Source: Tupaia tana (lineage: Eukaryota > Chordata > Mammalia > Scandentia > Tupaiidae). From it: DNA of 64,000 nucleotides. Location: positions 29,625,814-29,689,813 of the forward strand of contig JAKSZU010000012.1 of the NCBI GenBank assembly GCA_026018925.1. The letters are read 5' to 3'. The translations under genes were made by a program, and so were the position numbers. Numbering within the stretch: the stretch's first letter is position 1; every line of letters begins with the position of its first letter. The notes beneath the pieces are model-generated. The model was not told the DNA's origin. It did no database searches and worked only from the letters and a program-made list of their open reading frames with translations. Positions 63,956 to 64,000 of the stretch are shown here, piece after piece.

Positions 63956-64000
63956 ATAATATTTGACTTTTTGAGGATAACAGTTTGTTATCACAGAACA

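Larger units (their letters stand above)
50293..64000 (-). other. CLPB: CLPB upstream intron (partial)
   Basis: Upstream of the ankyrin-repeat-3 exon. I looked on the minus strand for the preceding human exons ([21 protein letters not shown] and the alternative 30-residue segment ending FRRWLGLPAG) and saw neither. The stretch is therefore read as intron running past the window edge. Confidence 0.8.

Noticed and set aside
1..64000. Colugo, rabbit or pangolin as source
   Set aside because: Colugo CYN SINEs are tRNA-Ile-derived with a different anticodon region. Rabbit C-SINEs have a different body. Pangolin should lack 7SL-derived SINEs. A tree shrew fits all three observations.

Overview
This is vertebrate nuclear DNA from a placental mammal: almost all intron and interspersed repeat, with two coding exons of one gene. 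The most likely source is a tree shrew (Scandentia, Tupaia). The evidence is a dense, partly young population of tRNA-derived SINEs of a type I do not know from other orders, together with SINEs that join a tRNA-like head to a 7SL/Alu-like body (59363-59588, 52004-52265, 40313-40520). tRNA/7SL composites are described as Tu elements in tree shrews, and 7SL-derived SINEs are confined to Euarchontoglires. The species call is an inference.

Host gene. Two exons on the minus strand, 50164-50292 (129 bp) and 12928-13025 (98 bp), encode the third and fourth ankyrin repeats of CLPB (SKD3, the mitochondrial intermembrane-space AAA+ disaggregase). They have canonical splice sites and compatible phases. 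The gene runs right to left. Positions 13026-50163 are one intron of about 37 kb, 50293-64000 is part of the upstream intron, and 1-12927 is part of the downstream intron. I saw no other CLPB exon and no functional gene on the plus strand.

Inserted gene copies. At 31975-33947 (+) lies a decayed processed pseudogene of POU5F1 (OCT4). A second processed pseudogene, RPL38 (32137-32514, -), has jumped into it and is flanked by a perfect 19-bp target-site duplication made of POU5F1 sequence. A SINE (33661-33930) has also landed in the POU5F1 3' UTR just before its poly(A) signal. At 37822-38946 (+) is a 1.1-kb retroposed element: a very GC- and CpG-rich 5' half, a 19-bp-period VNTR, a unique 3' half and an A-tail. 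It has a 17-bp target-site duplication and sits inside the tail of a SINE. Its architecture recalls the SVA elements of apes, but I do not recognise its sequence.

Repeat layers. I use four working names for the tRNA-related SINEs. 'Long' is about 260 bp, ending in a CCCTATAGCAAAAACCTC-like block plus A-tail, and includes the youngest copies. 'Short' is about 150-200 bp, with a CT-rich stretch, a TGGTCAAATTAAA block and an AT-rich tail. 'Old' covers diverged relatives. 'tRNA/7SL' are the composites. Many interrupt each other. Beneath them are L1 3' ends (5600-6650, 15540-16250, 28040-28930, 36295-36480, 42885-43570, 58735-59362, 60600-60838), L2 and MIR fragments, a probable MaLR-type LTR (30935-31425), and an older LINE-like repeat spread over 39225-41200 and elsewhere.

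Repeat-poor islands at 1020-1240, 7670-8060, 17960-18560, 23190-23880, 26390-26720 and 62290-62700 look like candidate conserved noncoding elements. Several carry homeodomain-type TAAT or PBX/MEIS-type motifs. In human, CLPB lies next to PHOX2A, so distal enhancers inside CLPB introns are plausible but unproven.
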